In this document: positions 62,832 to 64,000 of the stretch, in pieces
How the letters are laid out: the number at the start of each line of letters is the position of its first letter
How positions within the stretch are numbered: the stretch's first letter is position 1
NCBI RefSeq assembly: GCF_042432805.1
Contig: NZ_JBHLWO010000001.1
Span: 992,001 to 1,056,000 of the forward strand
Source: Olivibacter oleidegradans
Lineage (GTDB): Bacteria > Bacteroidota > Bacteroidia > Sphingobacteriales > Sphingobacteriaceae
DNA: 64,000 nt
Direction of reading: 5' to 3'
Translations under genes and position numbers: made by a program
The notes under the pieces: generated by a model
Seen by the model: only the letters and a program-made list of their open reading frames with translations
The model's database searches: none
What the model was told of the DNA's origin: nothing

Positions 62832-64000
62832 ATGAAAAGATTAACCAAACGTAGTCACATCGTTAAGCTGTTAGTAGGACTTGTAGTTGGAGTCTTGTTC
62901 ATGGCTTTCACGTTCGTTAAAGATGATTTCTTTGAGATTGGAAAAAATCTTGAGATCTTCTCAGCTCTTTACCGACAAGTCAGTATGACTTATGTCGAGG
63001 ATGTAAATCCAAATCTCTTAATGAAAAAGGGAATCAATGCCATGCTGGAAGAATTGGATCCCTACACCGAATTCGTGCCTGAATCAGATTTAGATGATTT
63101 TCGTCTTAGGTATATAAACACACAATATGCAGGATTGGGTGCCAAGATTGTAAGTTTAGAAGATAAAAGTATTCAAATTGCCGAAATATTTGAGGCCTAT
63201 CCTGCCCATAAAGCAGGGTTGGAGGTGGGAGACGAAATTATACGTATCAACGGCCAGGCGGTTAAAGGAATGACTTCGGAAGATGTTAGTCATCTATTAA
63301 AGGGGGAAGAAGGGACCGTAATTGAACTGGGCATCAAAAAGAACCTGACCGGAACCCTGGAAAATATCAAAGTTACCCGTCAGAACATCATACAGCCTAA
63401 TGTGAGCTATTCGACTACACTGCCCGGAAATATAGGTTATATAAAACTGGATAAGTTCCTAACCGGCGCTGCGGATGAAGTTCGCAAAGCGATTCTTGAA
63501 ATGAGGCGAACAGCTCCATTAAAGGGGCTTGTGCTGGATTTACGTGATAACGGAGGGGGAATACTGCAGGAATCGGTGAAGATTGTAAATTTTTTTGTTC
63601 GGCAAGGACAGGAAGTAGTTTTTCAACAAGGAAGACAAGGGGATAACCGATTTACTTATATCACGAAGCAAGCTCCTTTAGCCCTTCAATTACCTTTAGT
63701 TGTATTGATCAATGAGCGCTCGGCTTCTGCCTCTGAAATAGTGGCGGGTGCGTTGCAAGATTTGGATCGTGCGGTAGTTATAGGAAAAAAGAGTTTCGGG
63801 AAAGGACTCGTGCAACAAACCTATCGTTTGCCTTATAATAATTTAGTAAAAGTAACGGTAGCAAAGTATTATACACCCTCAGGCAGATGCATTCAAGCGC
63901 TCGACTATGCGCACAAGGATAACCGGGGCAAGGCGATAAAGATTAATGATAGTTTAATCACGGAGTTTAGTACGGTAAATGGAAGAAAAGTATATAATGG
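62832..64000 (+). CDS. S41 family C-terminal processing peptidase (3' end cut by window)
   Basis: An open frame of 389 complete codons that runs off the right edge. It begins MKRLTKRSHIVKLLVGLVVG with a signal anchor (about 11-30). A PDZ domain (about 95-175) shows YAGLGAKIVSLEDK and AHKAGLEVGDEIIRINGQ. The S41 core has VLDLRDNGGGILQESV, the Ser motif NERSASASEIVAGALQD and Lys in SFGKGLVQQTY, all intact. It is a CtpA-like protease, distinct from the longer Prc-like protein at 32-34 kb. Expected in the periplasm or inner membrane. Confidence 0.93.
   Translation, partial: MKRLTKRSHIVKLLVGLVVGVLFMAFTFVKDDFFEIGKNLEIFSALYRQVSMTYVEDVNPNLLMKKGINAMLEELDPYTEFVPESDLDDFRLRYINTQYAGLGAKIVSLEDKSIQIAEIFEAYPAHKAGLEVGDEIIRINGQAVKGMTSEDVSHLLKGEEGTVIELGIKKNLTGTLENIKVTRQNIIQPNVSYSTTLPGNIGYIKLDKFLTGAADEVRKAILEMRRTAPLKGLVLDLRDNGGGILQESVKIVNFFVRQGQEVVFQQGRQGDNRFTYITKQAPLALQLPLVVLINERSASASEIVAGALQDLDRAVVIGKKSFGKGLVQQTYRLPYNNLVKVTVAKYYTPSGRCIQALDYAHKDNRGKAIKINDSLITEFSTVNGRKVYN

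Noticed and set aside
1..64000. Mobile element, prophage, CRISPR, toxin-antitoxin or defence system
   Set aside because: No transposase, integrase, phage, cas, toxin or restriction gene, no terminal repeats and no repeat arrays; the region is core-genome-like throughout.

Overview
The window is ordinary chromosomal DNA from a member of the Bacteroidota, most likely the Sphingobacteriaceae (Pedobacter/Sphingobacterium/Olivibacter-like). The indications are a GldD gliding lipoprotein, an IPExxxVDY-family gene divergent from acpP-fabF-rnc, DUF4407, a PadR-PspC pair, the thiS-C-E-E-G-H-F thiamine operon, and several promoters of the Bacteroidota form TTTG/TTG, 18-21 bp, TAnnTTTG. The DNA is moderately AT-rich and tightly packed. 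I found no insertion sequence, prophage, CRISPR array, rRNA or tRNA. Both ends cut genes: a sensor kinase on the left and an S41 protease on the right.

Layout. 1-5 kb: a two-component system (kinase plus OmpR-type regulator), a bestrophin-like channel and an ALDH7-type aldehyde dehydrogenase. 5.4-15.2 kb: a mostly co-directional plus-strand block with a TPR protein, a phosphosulfolactate synthase homologue, aroE, gldD, an MBL hydrolase, a LolC/E-like permease, mfd, a DUF3820 protein and an FMN reductase. 15.2-19.9 kb (minus): a DUF2461 protein, then the galactose operon galK-galM-Na+/sugar symporter. 20.1-24.7 kb: PadR regulator, PspC protein, murF and DUF4407. 24.7-30.7 kb: pyruvate kinase, IPExxxVDY protein, acpP-fabF-rnc and rarA. 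30.8-37.2 kb: TPR protein, Prc-like protease, nitroreductase, a carboxypeptidase-regulatory-like protein, and the Fe-S carriers NifU-C and Mrp. 37.4-43.7 kb: an unusual GT51 transglycosylase with an AsmA-like N-terminus, hpt, psd, an orphan PhoR-like kinase, and a DUF47-Pit phosphate uptake pair. 43.7-51.6 kb: an ECF sigma factor with its membrane anti-sigma factor, small membrane proteins, Nif3, a zinc-ribbon protein, a TPR protein, pepT, dtd and a MazG-like gene. 51.6-58 kb (minus): a complete-looking thiamine pyrimidine/thiazole operon behind a TPP riboswitch. 58-64 kb: a DUF4440 protein, xth, a cyclophilin, a truncated hemoglobin, an outer-membrane barrel, a CsbD-like protein and the second S41 protease.

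I do not see a clearly new multi-gene system. The best leads are regulatory or architectural. They are three TTAACA-like direct repeats at 11-bp spacing that probably form a Pho box in front of the Pit phosphate operon, next to an orphan PhoR-like kinase; a 9-bp hairpin that encloses the thiS start codon and could be the expression platform of the TPP riboswitch; an apparently orphan terminator with RNA-like structure upstream of the truncated hemoglobin; an anti-sigma factor ending in a TonB-C-like domain; a ThiF/MoeB-like protein that seems to have lost its zinc cysteines; and the AsmA-like/GT51 fusion.
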